Shown in pieces: positions 7,106 to 16,532 of a stretch of 64,000 bases of DNA; the first letter of the stretch is position 1, and every line of letters starts with the position of its first letter. Both the position numbers and the translations under genes were made by a program. The stretch is from a virus. Location of the stretch: the IMG/VR virus record IMGVR_UViG_3300020202_000075, positions 1 to 64,000 of that record; one strand, given 5' to 3'. Under the pieces are notes generated by a model that worked only from the letters and a program-made list of their open reading frames with translations, did no database searches and was not told the origin of the DNA.

Positions 7106-8214
7106 ACCGCCGCCACGAACCTTTGCTGCCCAGGCTGTAGCCTTGGCGTTATCGAACGATTGCTCCTGAACCACGTACCGCAGTCGGAACACTGATAGCG
7201 CTGGTACTTCAGCACTTGCGCCCGGTGGTCCCCGTCCCTCACGTAATCAAACGACCCGCAAGAGGGACACACAGGATCGTTGTTGCTCGCCCCCCTGTTG
7301 GGATGGCCCTTGATCCAAGGGAGAAGTCTTTTGTAAAGCTGCTCCAGCAGTTCAACGTCGCGGCGGTTGTAGGCTTCCATCTTCGCCCATGCCTCCGCGT
7401 TGTCCCTCATGCACTCAAGCCATAACTCAGGCCCTTCGTGCCTTAGCTTCCCGCCGATCTCCAGCGTCTTGCAGATGTAGTCGAGCTTGTTCGAGGGAAA
7501 GAGGAACGTCTGCCACATGGTTTTCAGCAGATCGACTTGCTTGTAAGGCGAGGGTGGTTTCAGCCCGTGGACGAGAAATTCCTTGTTGAGCGTTGGGATG
7601 TCGAACTTCTGCCCGTTGTAGTGGACTACCGCGTGAGCTTCCGAGAGAAGCTTCTGCATCGGCTGGAGAAGCTTCCTGTGGTTCTTGTCGGTCAGCCGGT
7701 GGAAGATGACTTCCTTGCTCCCTAACCACTTCGCCGTCCAGCAAAGGACGTGTCCGTTGGCATCGATGAAGTCGGGGTTGATGTTCTGCTTGTAAACAGC
7801 ACCCCAGAAGTAAGCCCTGTTAGGCGCAGTCTCTATGTCCAGCAGGAGAATCTTCGACTCGTCGCCAATGACTCCAGCGGCCTGCAGGAACTCCGTCCAC
7901 GTAGCCCAATGGGTTTTCCACTTAGACCCAACGGAACTGTGCTTGTAGAAGTTCTCCCGAGAAGGAAGCGCTTTGTGGTCCGCGATCCACTTCTTCAACC
8001 CGTCTATGCAATCCTGCTGGGAGAGAAGCGGCTTTCGGTAGGTCCGTCTGCCGTGAGACAGGAGCCACCGGGAAAGCGTGCCGGGGGACATGCCGAGAGA
8101 TTGCGCCGCTTTGGTCACTGAGCCCGTAGGATGCAGGGGAGATCTGCTGTCCTCGAAAGCCTTGAGCCTGCGCTTTTCTTCCGCCAGCGTTACCTGATTA
8201 GGCTTGCGCTTCAC
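7102..8214 (-). CDS. HTH + DEDD 3'-5' exonuclease + zinc ribbon protein
   Basis: 370 residues in three parts. Residues about 15-60 resemble a helix-turn-helix (VTKAAQSLGMSPGTLSRWL). About 120-300 form an RNase H-like DnaQ exonuclease fold: LLLDIETAP (DE), HYNGQKFDIPTL and YNRRDVELL supply the acidic residues. The C-terminus has a four-cysteine ribbon (CPSCG and CSDCG). It probably processes or proof-reads DNA. Phage B carries an HTH plus metallophosphoesterase in the same slot (52894-53979). Confidence 0.85.
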   Translation of the reverse strand: MKRKPNQVTLAEEKRRLKAFEDSRSPLHPTGSVTKAAQSLGMSPGTLSRWLLSHGRRTYRKPLLSQQDCIDGLKKWIADHKALPSRENFYKHSSVGSKWKTHWATWTEFLQAAGVIGDESKILLLDIETAPNRAYFWGAVYKQNINPDFIDANGHVLCWTAKWLGSKEVIFHRLTDKNHRKLLQPMQKLLSEAHAVVHYNGQKFDIPTLNKEFLVHGLKPPSPYKQVDLLKTMWQTFLFPSNKLDYICKTLEIGGKLRHEGPELWLECMRDNAEAWAKMEAYNRRDVELLEQLYKRLLPWIKGHPNRGASNNDPVCPSCGSFDYVRDGDHRAQVLKYQRYQCSDCGTWFRSNRSITPRLQPGQQRFVAAV

Positions 8215-8540
8215 GTCTTAGCCCTCAGATAGCGGACGAGCGAGGGATTTTCCTTCATGACTGCCAGGAGTCCCGTTGCGAGCCCCTGCACCCACTGTTC
8301 CTCGGTGCCGCGCTTGTTGATCGCCCCATCCACGCCCATCTGAAAGCAGATGGCATGTATGCATTCATGGAGCAACGTGTCTTGATCGTTGCCTAAAGAC
8401 CTACCAGCAAGGATGGAGATAACGTGCTTGTCGTTGTCGCACTCCCCGTAGTCACCATCTTCAAACCCCTGCGCCCGCTCGGTGACTACCCTTACCTTGT
8501 AGACCTTCCCGAGGATTTTTATTCTTGTCGGGCGCTTCAT
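8211..8540 (-). CDS. Zincin-type metallopeptidase-like protein
   Basis: 109 residues with the HExxH zinc motif HECIH near residue 61, preceded by an acidic ECDND strand as in small phage peptidase-like proteins. The phage B homologue (53983-54285) has HEVIH and a closely similar C-terminus ending in FLRYL. Substrate unknown; possibly acts on a phage or host regulator. Confidence 0.8.
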   Translation of the reverse strand: MKRPTRIKILGKVYKVRVVTERAQGFEDGDYGECDNDKHVISILAGRSLGNDQDTLLHECIHAICFQMGVDGAINKRGTEEQWVQGLATGLLAVMKENPSLVRYLRAKT

Positions 8541-8708
8541 CTAGTGAACCGGCTCCCCGGCCCTCTCTCTCGCTAACAAGAGAGCACCGAACATCGCCAT
8601 GTAGATTTCGACTACCGTTTCCTCTACGCCCAACTCACGGATTTCGGACTCCTGCCAAGCTAGGACACCCTGCTTGACCATCTCGGGGAGGATTACGACT
8701 TCGCTCAC
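8541..8708 (-). CDS. Small acidic helical protein (55 aa)
   Basis: GTG 8708 overlaps the stop of the upstream holin-like gene (GTGA). The longer in-frame reading into that gene is a shadow. Helical, acidic, ending EPVH. Function unknown. Confidence 0.6.
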   Translation of the reverse strand: MSEVVILPEMVKQGVLAWQESEIRELGVEETVVEIYMAMFGALLLARERAGEPVH

Positions 8709-8878
8709 GCGCGACCCGTCCACCGCTTCACGGTTTCTGTTTCCCAAATACGGATGCCGGTCCAGATGATCGTAAAGAGCGCCGCGATGGCAGGAAGCCA
8801 CCCAGCGACGGTTGCGATTGCCGTGCTTACCGAGAGCGCGTCGGCAACGTGCTTGAGCTGTTCCTGATTGGCGGACAT
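8705..8878 (-). CDS. Small holin-like membrane protein (57 aa)
   Basis: A short N-terminal amphipathic part (MSANQEQLKHVADAL) is followed by a hydrophobic segment (about 17-42, TVAGWLPAIAALFTIIW) and a charged tail with IWETETVKRW. The pattern is typical of small phage class II holins. The phage therefore has two holin candidates (see 5553-6059). Only the 22-base gap to 8901 separates it from the ejection genes. Confidence 0.65.
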   Translation of the reverse strand: MSANQEQLKHVADALSVSTAIATVAGWLPAIAALFTIIWTGIRIWETETVKRWTGRA

Positions 8879-8900
8879 TTAGTATGTCTCTTGTTGTTGG

Positions 8901-10079
8901 TCATTGGCTGGATTTGGCGATGATGTCTGCTAAGGTCATGCGGCCAGTGGGGGACATACCAGCACCAGCGGCGCCAGCCCCAAGGGCGAAAGGAATGGCT
9001 CTTGATCCAGCGTTCACGCCTCGCGCCGCGAGGGAAGTCATCAGCGGGCTTCTGTCAGCCAGCCACCACGCGAGCCTTCCAAGGTTTTCCGGTTCAGCCG
9101 TGAGAATCCCAAGGCCCACAGGATTCTTGTTAGCGCTCATCTGCACCCGAGGCTCTACCACCTTCAAGGCGTTCAAGAGCCTGGATTCCGCTGCGTTCAG
9201 GTTCTCGATGCCAGGAGCGGCCTTGGCGATTTCATCCTTAAGACCTCGGGCCAAGGCTTTCTGCGCCTCGATTTCGGCACCCTTTAGCTCCCCGTAGGCT
9301 TTATTCCCTAACGCCCTGTAGGTGCCCTGCTTCATCTCCTGCGCCATCTGGATAGGCATTTCGGAGAGCGTCTTGGTAGATGGATGGTTCAGGAAGTCAT
9401 CTGCGGCTTTGCGTATTGCCGCAAGGTCGGATTGCGGGTTGACCTGTTTTTTGAACTTCTCCGCCAGATCATCAAGAACCTTGACCACGTTGCGCTGCTC
9501 AATCGTCCCCGGATGGTTCTGGAGAGAAACCTTGATCGCCTCGTTCAGTCGGTCGATTTCCGCCCGTAGCTTTTGCATCCCACCGGCCGAGACGTTGATG
9601 CCCTCCTCAAGCATCGTGTCTATTGCCTTTGCCGCAGCCCCCGTCCTTTGGTCGTACTTGGTGGGCTTTACGGCGCTCTGCATCAGACGTTGAGCAAGAG
9701 CCTCAAACTTGGGAGCAAGGGCCGCTGAAGTGCCCACCCCCGTCAATATCGTAGGGGCGGCTTGTACGGCCACGTTGGCGGCAAATCCGGCCCCCGGCGA
9801 GCCGGTCGCGTCAGTTACCGCCCCACCTGCGTCGTAAGCCACCTTCTCTAGTTTCTCGCCAGCCGCTTTGGCGACCGGTTGGGCGAGGCGGAACGGCAGT
9901 GGTACGGCGGTATGCGCCTTGTCGGCAATCGCTCCTGCGACCTTCCCGGCAACGTCTAGAGGCCCCATCTGCGGCTTGCTACCGCTGGGGACAAATGGGG
10001 TCGGCTTGGGACCAGCCCCCATCGCCCTTTCCCGTTCTAGGGAAAGAAGCTCAAACTCCTCTTGTTCGCTAAGAGCCAC
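8901..10079 (-). CDS. Putative DNA-ejection (internal virion) protein, C-terminal member
   Basis: 392 residues with long Ala-rich helices, a central coiled-coil region (about 150-260) and a hydrophobic Gly/Ala C-terminus (about 355-385) that could insert in membrane. Position and composition match the P22-type ejection proteins and B 56468-58321. It overlaps the next upstream gene by 11 bases. Confidence 0.65.
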   Translation of the reverse strand: MALSEQEEFELLSLERERAMGAGPKPTPFVPSGSKPQMGPLDVAGKVAGAIADKAHTAVPLPFRLAQPVAKAAGEKLEKVAYDAGGAVTDATGSPGAGFAANVAVQAAPTILTGVGTSAALAPKFEALAQRLMQSAVKPTKYDQRTGAAAKAIDTMLEEGINVSAGGMQKLRAEIDRLNEAIKVSLQNHPGTIEQRNVVKVLDDLAEKFKKQVNPQSDLAAIRKAADDFLNHPSTKTLSEMPIQMAQEMKQGTYRALGNKAYGELKGAEIEAQKALARGLKDEIAKAAPGIENLNAAESRLLNALKVVEPRVQMSANKNPVGLGILTAEPENLGRLAWWLADRSPLMTSLAARGVNAGSRAIPFALGAGAAGAGMSPTGRMTLADIIAKSSQ

Positions 10080-11526
10080 GTTTCTTCAGCAATTCTTGGT
10101 AGCGGCGTTCTTTTTCATCGCTCCATCCGCTCCCAGTTGGCGACGGTGGTTTCTGTTCTGGCAGTCCAGGAGAGCCGGGGGCGACACGCTTACCCATGCG
10201 GGCACGAATCGCCGCGATCTGCTCCTCAAGCGTTTCCTTCCGGTTGTTGAAGTCACGCTCCAGAAGATCAACCACCTGACGCACCTGCTGGGCCGATGCG
10301 TTATCCCCAAGGACATGCTCCATTTCCTTGCGGGCCGTGTCCGTGAGGACGCCCGAAAGATTGGGCTGGGTAAGAATCCGCGCCGCTTCCGCCCTAAACA
10401 GGTTCATCTGCGCGTGGAACTTGGCGACATCTGGATCGCCAGCAACGGCCTTCCGCCCCGCCCTGACCCACCGCTCCACCACCGGCACGCCGGTCGTATC
10501 AACCTTGTCCGCAAGCTCCTGCAGAATCTTGCCGTTCCGAATGGCTGTCTTTTCAAACGCCGTGATGGCGTCGTACTGCGGCGTGATCTTCTCCAGAGAC
10601 TTCGTGTCGGCTTTGAATCCAGCCCTGCCAGAAACCACGTCCTCGGAGGTAATCCCAAGCTCCTTCATTACCGCAACGCGAGCACGCTGGATGTGCCCCA
10701 TCGTCTTTGTGTCGCGCCGATATCCGGCTAGGGAGTTTGGATCGTAGAGCGATTGAACAGCAAGGTCTCGGATCGCTTCCTTGTCCTTCTCGGGGTCAAG
10801 AGCGCCTTGCTGTGCGTACCCGCCTTGGGCTACCGGCGCAATCTGCCTCGCAAACCGTGGCCCCCGGCTAACCTCCGTCCACTTGCCATCCTTGAACTCC
10901 TCGAATATCTCCTGATCTCCTACTGCGCGTCTACGCTGCGGAGCTGGCTTTGCAGGCTCGTCTAGCTTCGCCATCTCACCGGCAACGAGCCGCTGCATGG
11001 CAGGATTGTCAGCGTAGATTTCGGAGAGCCGTACAAGGTGGGCGCGCTTCGCAGCTTTCGGGTCATCCTGAACCATCGGCCCTGATGGGATGACTTTGCC
11101 AGGATCACCGGCAATCGCTACAGGATGCCCCTCGCCTACTTCCTGCGGCGCAGTCGCGGCTGGAGTGCCGTGCAAGCCGCGCACCGCATCGCTGATCTCC
11201 TCACGGCGGCGGGCCTCCTCATCGCGCTTGGCCTTCGCCGTGGCCGCCTGCTGCCGATAGTGGAGAACGTCCTTGGCCGGGGCGTACTTGCTTGCTACCG
11301 CAGCAACCTGCTCGTCAGTGGCTTGAGGGCCTAGCGCCGCTAGTTCCGCCCTGAAAGCCTGCTCTTGCCCTAGAAGCCTCTGCTTCTCCTGCTGCGCCTG
11401 CACCGCCCCGATGATAGACATTAACCCCTGCGCCTGCTGTAGATCGCGCATGGGCTGTTGCTGGATTTGCTGCTCCCGCGCCCGGTATTCACTGAGGAAC
11501 GGGATGTAACTATTGTTGTGCGGCAT
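10069..11526 (-). CDS. Putative DNA-ejection (internal virion) protein, middle member
   Basis: 485 residues, helical throughout, Gln-rich at the N-terminus (residues 15-55) and highly charged at the end (EKERRYQELLKKRGS). The phage B counterpart is 58318-59649, with the same Gln/Ala-rich start and a DPxS-type central region. Likely packaged in the virion and released with DNA; assigned by position and composition. Confidence 0.65.
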   Translation of the reverse strand: MPHNNSYIPFLSEYRAREQQIQQQPMRDLQQAQGLMSIIGAVQAQQEKQRLLGQEQAFRAELAALGPQATDEQVAAVASKYAPAKDVLHYRQQAATAKAKRDEEARRREEISDAVRGLHGTPAATAPQEVGEGHPVAIAGDPGKVIPSGPMVQDDPKAAKRAHLVRLSEIYADNPAMQRLVAGEMAKLDEPAKPAPQRRRAVGDQEIFEEFKDGKWTEVSRGPRFARQIAPVAQGGYAQQGALDPEKDKEAIRDLAVQSLYDPNSLAGYRRDTKTMGHIQRARVAVMKELGITSEDVVSGRAGFKADTKSLEKITPQYDAITAFEKTAIRNGKILQELADKVDTTGVPVVERWVRAGRKAVAGDPDVAKFHAQMNLFRAEAARILTQPNLSGVLTDTARKEMEHVLGDNASAQQVRQVVDLLERDFNNRKETLEEQIAAIRARMGKRVAPGSPGLPEQKPPSPTGSGWSDEKERRYQELLKKRGS

Positions 11527-11561
11527 GGGGCTTTTGCCCTCTTGTTATTAAGGTGCTGCTG

Positions 11562-13061
11562 TTACGGTGGCGACCAGCTCCACTTCCCCCCGGTGGCTTT
11601 ACCAAGCTCACCGAGCATTTCTGAGAGAGTCTTTGGCTTGGTAAGAACGGACGCGGCAGCATCGCCTAGTCCGCCCCACACTCCAGAACCAGCCTGCGCG
11701 GCATTGCTCATCACCGCATTGCGCGAGTCCTCACCCGACAGACCTAGATTCCCGAAGCCAGTAACCGCGTTCTGCCAGTTCTTCATCCCCGCGTCGGTTG
11801 CGATACCAAGGGAGGTAGCGTTCCCAAACGGGTTGCCGTTGACCGATAGAGCTCTGAGTGTCGCGTCGAATGACTGCTTACCCGGCCCTTCAAAGTAGGC
11901 GTTGGGGTTGTTGAGCCAGTTCGTCGCGGTATTGAGGAAGGGAAGCCTGTCCGTCCTAGATTGCGTGGCGATGTTCTCTAGGCTGTTCGCCAAGTCCTGA
12001 GAGCCGATGGCTCCTGCGATGCCCGGCGCGATCTTGCCCGCGACCTCCAGCCAGTCCGCAGCGGTGTCCTTGCCCTCAAGAATCCTCTGGAGCGCCGAGC
12101 CCGCAGTTGTCCCGGTAGTCGTGCCCCCGGTGGTCGTTCCGCCGGTGGTGGTGGTAGTCGTTCCTGTTCCGCCGCCTCCAGCAGTAGCGGCGGTGCTCGC
12201 TACAGTGGTGGCCGCTTGCAGCGTGCCGTTAGGACCGGAGGGGAGGTAAACGTCACCAGCGGGCGAAGTGTAGTTGGGGTCTGGAATTACGGTTCCGTCG
12301 TTGACTGGGTAGGGGTTGTCGAGGAACGTGGTGTCTACGCCACCGGCCACGCCGCCAGCGGTGCCCGTACCCAACGTCTCAACCCCGGCGTTGTACGCGC
12401 TCCCCGACCCGAACATGTCTCCAGCACCAGCAAGCGAACTCGCGTCGGGACTCACAAGCCCACCGAAGCCGGTAGCAAAACCACCAGCAAGACCAAGCGC
12501 CAGCGCTAATCCGGGGTCCATTAGGTCACTCGTATGGATGGTCATCCTGTCCCACCCGCTCCCAGGGGAGACAGCCGACCACTGTACGTTACCACGCTCG
12601 TTTACACCCCCGCCAGATACCCCGTCAAATCCGACCAACGGGTTGTGCCACGCATACTCCACCGGCCCAGCAGGCGTCCCATCAAGGTTGAACCGCTGCC
12701 GCGCCTGCTTCTGATCCGGGGTCGATACAGCCTGCGTATAGGTGTTAGTCGCCGGGTCGTAGTTCTGAATCTGGTTCGACGGATCGCCAACGTAGTACCC
12801 GCCGACATTCCCGGCATCGTCGCCGCTGGTGGTGATGAATGACTGCACCGGACCGCTTCCGAAGTCCCGCGAGTTGCTGTTCTGCCACGCATTCGAGGGG
12901 TCAGCCAGAACCGCCGCGAGAGTCGGCTGTGCGGGTACTAGCGACGTGGCAGCAGGCGTCTGCCCCCGAGCCTCTAATATCCTCGGGTGGTCATCGGGCA
13001 AGAACACATCCCCCTGCTCAAGAGCGTGGAAGTTAGGAATAACCTCTGATAACCAAGGCAT
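11562..13061 (-). CDS. Putative DNA-ejection protein with Thr/Gly repeat
   Basis: 499 residues. The first 200 residues are mixed alpha/beta, 200-300 is Gly/Ser-rich, and about 290-322 is a low-complexity Gly-Thr tract (T6 run, then GGTTT units). The C-terminal helical part matches the general design of B 60004-61026. The tract is encoded by GTGGT-type repeats at about 12110-12190 and could vary in length. Confidence 0.6.
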   Translation of the reverse strand: MPWLSEVIPNFHALEQGDVFLPDDHPRILEARGQTPAATSLVPAQPTLAAVLADPSNAWQNSNSRDFGSGPVQSFITTSGDDAGNVGGYYVGDPSNQIQNYDPATNTYTQAVSTPDQKQARQRFNLDGTPAGPVEYAWHNPLVGFDGVSGGGVNERGNVQWSAVSPGSGWDRMTIHTSDLMDPGLALALGLAGGFATGFGGLVSPDASSLAGAGDMFGSGSAYNAGVETLGTGTAGGVAGGVDTTFLDNPYPVNDGTVIPDPNYTSPAGDVYLPSGPNGTLQAATTVASTAATAGGGGTGTTTTTTGGTTTGGTTTGTTAGSALQRILEGKDTAADWLEVAGKIAPGIAGAIGSQDLANSLENIATQSRTDRLPFLNTATNWLNNPNAYFEGPGKQSFDATLRALSVNGNPFGNATSLGIATDAGMKNWQNAVTGFGNLGLSGEDSRNAVMSNAAQAGSGVWGGLGDAAASVLTKPKTLSEMLGELGKATGGKWSWSPP

Positions 13062-13074
13062 CTAGCGCCCTTTC

Positions 13075-13341
13075 TTATTCATGTACCCACCCAAAGCAAT
13101 GCCTCATCTCATGACCCAACACCGCGTCGCTCGTTCCCTCTGGGGCCACGATCCGGCACATTGACCAATCCCGCGACGGGAAGGTGCAGGCAAGCACCGT
13201 GACGAGCGGCGGCATCCCGCAAGAATCCGGTGCCCTTCTCTCCCACGTCACAGCCACGGTCTGAGGCTCCGCAACCTTGACCATCTCCCCGCCGTAGGTG
13301 CAACCCATAAGCAGGATCAGGATGGAGCTACGGAGCACCAT
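13075..13341 (-). CDS. Small lipoprotein with metzincin-type zinc motif
   Basis: 88 residues from ATG 13341. A hydrophobic signal (LRSSILILLMGC) ends in a lipobox with Cys about residue 14, so it should be lipid-anchored. The C-terminus reads HEMRHCFGWVH, a full HExxHxxGxxH signature with three zinc ligands and the catalytic Glu. Such a short protein may be a minimal peptidase or a degenerate zinc protein. Four further cysteines lie in the exported part. Confidence 0.7.
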   Translation of the reverse strand: MVLRSSILILLMGCTYGGEMVKVAEPQTVAVTWERRAPDSCGMPPLVTVLACTFPSRDWSMCRIVAPEGTSDAVLGHEMRHCFGWVHE

Positions 13342-13822
13342 TGCCTCCTCTGCGCGGCCTTTTAGTGGGGTCAAGCCAGCGACGCCGCTGGGCTTCGGCA
13401 AGCGCGGCACGGTGTTCAGCAGTGAACGTGCGTTTCCGCGTAGCCCACTTTTGCCGCCTGTGGCACTTGGCGCACAACGCTCGTCCATTACTTACATCAA
13501 GCCTCAACTCTGGATATTCCGCGAACGCCTTGATGTGATCGGCCTCTAATTTCTCTGTTGATCCGCATAGCGCGCACTTGTGGCCACCATTGGTCAATAC
13601 AGCAGCACGCCATTGCGCATATTCCATCGAATTGCGAATACGCATCGCCTCGGTGGTCTTGCCCCCCTTCCAGTTCCAATGCAATGGGCCAGAAAGGTTC
13701 GGGCGCTTCTTCCCCTCCTTGCGCTTTGCAATGTTGTCCAGAGTAGGGTCGGTGGCGCGAGTGCGCCCCTTGTTCCACGGCGTAAAACCGGGCTTGAACC
13801 GACCGTCGTTATGGGCCTGCAT
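13328..13822 (-). CDS. HNH endonuclease with NUMOD3-like repeats
   Basis: 164 residues from ATG 13822. The N-terminus has the NUMOD3-type DNA-binding pattern (GFTPWNKG and a following KxGKKRP). The HNH domain is CALCG, LEADHIKAF, ALCAKCHRR (about residues 85-130), and a basic helix ends the protein. Inserted between the fibre gene (14-base overlap) and the lipoprotein gene (14-base overlap). Probably a free-standing homing endonuclease. Confidence 0.85.
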   Translation of the reverse strand: MQAHNDGRFKPGFTPWNKGRTRATDPTLDNIAKRKEGKKRPNLSGPLHWNWKGGKTTEAMRIRNSMEYAQWRAAVLTNGGHKCALCGSTEKLEADHIKAFAEYPELRLDVSNGRALCAKCHRRQKWATRKRTFTAEHRAALAEAQRRRWLDPTKRPRRGGNGAP

Positions 13823-14639
13823 CGCGCCAAGCTCCGTTGCTATAAAAATACAACTTCGAATTCGTGCTATCCACGACGATAGGGATGGCCCCCGTAACAG
13901 CCGTAGGAACGCCTGTAGGGGTTCCAGCGCAGCTTGGAACGTAGGTGAACCCATCCGTCGCCGTCGTCGCTAAAGCGCTGCCAGAAGCGTTCAGGATGAC
14001 GCTCCCGGTGTTCTTGATCTGCGCCCTAGCCGTCAGCGTGCCGCTGGAATTCGCCGTGGAGAAGGTAATTCTTCCGGGCACCTGATTCGCCCCAACCGTC
14101 CCGTCAGCGGTGAACGTGATCCTCGCCGCTACCGCAAAATCGGTTCCGTCCGAGCCCTGAACGTCTATGAACAGCAACTCGTCGTTGTTCGCAACGGCTG
14201 TGTATGTTCCGATAACCCCTGCCTTGGAGCGCGCCGCAAAAATCTTGGCCGGGTTGCCAGCGGTGTTGTTGAAGAACGCAATTCCAATCGCCCCGCTCGT
14301 CCCCACCGCGTTGCCGATGAACTGAGTAGACGGCGTATCCCCCGAGGCACTGAAGGTCGTAATCGCCTCGGTATGCCCCCGGATAATCCTGCCGCTCGCA
14401 TCTACCACGAATGGCGTAGCGTCAGGGTTTGTCGAGTCCTCAACGACAATCGCATTCCCCGCCCCGGTCTGCCTTACCTCGAAAGCATTGCCAGCCGAAT
14501 TGGCCGAGATAAGAGCAGTGGTAAACGTAGGGTCGGATGTCCAAGTCCCATCCCCACGCAGAACATCCGTAGTCGTCCCCGAGAGCTTCCTTAGAAGCCC
14601 CCTGCGGTTCGTAGTAGCTAGAGAATGATTAAGAGGCAT
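13809..14639 (-). CDS. Tail fibre / receptor-binding-type protein
   Basis: 276 residues, beta-rich, with repeated S/T/G/N strands. The N-terminus (LATTNRRGLLRKLSG) and the ending (IPIVVDSTNSKLYFYSNGAW) are typical of phage fibre or appendage proteins. No chaperone or peptidase domain seen. Its counterpart in B is at 54918-56285, next to the lysis genes. Confidence 0.7.
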   Translation of the reverse strand: MPLNHSLATTNRRGLLRKLSGTTTDVLRGDGTWTSDPTFTTALISANSAGNAFEVRQTGAGNAIVVEDSTNPDATPFVVDASGRIIRGHTEAITTFSASGDTPSTQFIGNAVGTSGAIGIAFFNNTAGNPAKIFAARSKAGVIGTYTAVANNDELLFIDVQGSDGTDFAVAARITFTADGTVGANQVPGRITFSTANSSGTLTARAQIKNTGSVILNASGSALATTATDGFTYVPSCAGTPTGVPTAVTGAIPIVVDSTNSKLYFYSNGAWRDAGP

Positions 14640-14997
14640 TGCCCATCACGTACCAGCCAACGCCTTTGTCCCAGCAAAGGGACTCAAGAGTCGCCAGCGT
14701 TTGCCTCACCAGAATCCTCTCCGTGCCGTCGTCTGTCTTGACGATCACCGTCACAGATGCTGTGTCCTTGTTATAGATCGCAATACTGATTGGTTCCAAG
14801 ACCCATCCCTGCTGGCCTGGAGCGGCAAGGATCGTTACATCGGTCGTGCTATTGAGCGCGGCCCTGAACGTCCCCGGCTTAGTAGGAACGCCATCGTTGT
14901 TCCACGTCACATAGGTGACGGTAGCCTCGGGCTGGTTGGCCGAAATCGCGCCGGCAAGCACGGCCTCCAGTTTGAGCGTCGTTTTGTCGAGGATCAT
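14629..14997 (-). CDS. Small virion-associated protein (122 aa)
   Basis: Beta-rich sequence with a conserved-looking C-terminus (LATLESLCWDKGVGWYV). Overlaps the fibre gene by 11 bases and the gp10-like gene by ATGA. Likely structural (fibre attachment or plug), by context only. Confidence 0.55.
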   Translation of the reverse strand: MILDKTTLKLEAVLAGAISANQPEATVTYVTWNNDGVPTKPGTFRAALNSTTDVTILAAPGQQGWVLEPISIAIYNKDTASVTVIVKTDDGTERILVRQTLATLESLCWDKGVGWYVMGNAS

Positions 14998-16532
14998 TCA
15001 ATCCTCGCAATGAACTTCTCAAGCCTGCACGCCGAAGCATGGGAGTGCGTCAGTCTGACCGCACGATCACGATAAGACCCGCAGCGATAGATATGCTTCT
15101 TGCGCTGCGACATGTCTATGTCCCTAGCAGTTGAAAACGTGGGGTAATCGTCGTCGCTGAACGAAACACCAACAACACTCGATGCCGAGGAGGCAGAATC
15201 TCCAACAACCCCGCACCACGGCATCCGCTGTCTAGCGTTATCTCCCTTCGGCAGCTTGAACTGAGCCGTCATGGTGTAGGCGGTGCTTGCCCCATCCACC
15301 CATTTTTCAGTGCCGTCGTTCTGGAAACGGTGAAGTTTCCTCGGGCCGTTCCCGTTGTGCGCACCGATGAAATACCCGCCAGAGCAAACAGGCTGAACCT
15401 CAGTCGATTGCCATTCAAACCATTCGTTCCACGACGGGTTGAATACTAGCCACCGCTGAGTAGTAGCGGTGGGAACATCCAGAGCTATTCCTATGGCGTC
15501 TTGGCCGTAGAAACTGAACGCCGACACATGATACGGCTCCGTTCCAGCAGTCGGTCCGGCAGACAGTATCTTTCTGATAGCCGGTGTTGAAACATTCTCA
15601 AAGGTCTGCCCGTTGAACGCATACAGAGATGCTTCGTAATCCCTGCCGGCTTCCGCGCCAATGAAATAAGTCCTAGACCCCAAGGCAGCGCTGTAGTGGC
15701 GTGTCCCGGTGGCATACCCTGCCCCGCTTGAAACGTGCGGCCCGCCAAGACCGATGCGCGCAGTAATCCCGTTCCTTGAAAGCGGGCTCCCCGTTGTATT
15801 CCCTGCGTTCTGGAACCCCTCCACTGTCTCTGCCCCAAACGCGAGCGTAATCCTGTCGTGCTGTATGAGGCCGCAAGCCTGATCCTCTACAACGGCCCTA
15901 GAAATAAACGACGTAGCAGACCACGCTGAAAGGCTATTCAAATCCGAGCTTCTGATCTTATTGTCGGTCCCAAGGATGTGCGCGAAACCATCCCTGTGCG
16001 CCATCATCCCCACCGCCGTAGACGCCGAAAAATCGGAATCAGTAATCTCCGTCCACGTCGTTATGTCGCTCATGGCGGCGAAGAACACCCGCTGCACGCC
16101 GGATGAATTGACGTACTGCACCACTACATACCCCAAGCCGCTCAGGCTGGTTTTGGTGACGTAAATCGGTTGCAGAGATGCGGTAACGATGGTCGGGTGC
16201 GACGATCCATTGCTGGCGCTCTGCGTCGTGCCGTTGGTAAAGAAAATCCAGACAAAAGGCCCCGTGCTCGGTAGTTTGAAATCAGTTACCAGCCAAGCCT
16301 TGTCTGACGCCGACAAGCCAAAGTCGCTGCTTAGTTTGGATAGCCCAGGTCTTTTCGCCAGATACAGCGTTTTCTTGCCCGTAGCTTGGTTCGCAATAGG
16401 CTCATAGACGCAGTTGATCTTGCGCTGATCTATCGCATTGGTCATGGCGTTCGCGGCGGCAGCAGCAAAGCCCCGCGTGTTGTACGACATCGCAAGGGGA
16501 ATGGTGACGTTGGGCTTGTCGAGAGGGCTCAC
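14994..16532 (-). CDS. P22 gp10-like packaged-DNA stabilisation (tail hub) protein
   Basis: 512 residues. The N-terminus (INCVYEPIANQATGKKTLYLAKRPG) and WLVFNPSWNEW repeats are typical of the P22 gp10 family of head-closure proteins, which sit below the portal and gp4. Directly downstream of the gp4-like gene as in P22. B equivalent: 61505-63067. ATGA overlap with the upstream gene. Confidence 0.8.
   Translation of the reverse strand: MSPLDKPNVTIPLAMSYNTRGFAAAAANAMTNAIDQRKINCVYEPIANQATGKKTLYLAKRPGLSKLSSDFGLSASDKAWLVTDFKLPSTGPFVWIFFTNGTTQSASNGSSHPTIVTASLQPIYVTKTSLSGLGYVVVQYVNSSGVQRVFFAAMSDITTWTEITDSDFSASTAVGMMAHRDGFAHILGTDNKIRSSDLNSLSAWSATSFISRAVVEDQACGLIQHDRITLAFGAETVEGFQNAGNTTGSPLSRNGITARIGLGGPHVSSGAGYATGTRHYSAALGSRTYFIGAEAGRDYEASLYAFNGQTFENVSTPAIRKILSAGPTAGTEPYHVSAFSFYGQDAIGIALDVPTATTQRWLVFNPSWNEWFEWQSTEVQPVCSGGYFIGAHNGNGPRKLHRFQNDGTEKWVDGASTAYTMTAQFKLPKGDNARQRMPWCGVVGDSASSASSVVGVSFSDDDYPTFSTARDIDMSQRKKHIYRCGSYRDRAVRLTHSHASACRLEKFIARIE

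Noticed and set aside
9868-10731. 287-codon plus-strand frame over ejection genes
   Set aside because: Arises from codon bias of the minus-strand genes; no domain and no start signals.
12110-12190. CRISPR-like or tandem array in GTGGT repeats
   Set aside because: Irregular short units encoding a Gly/Thr tract in frame; no spacers or conserved repeat length.
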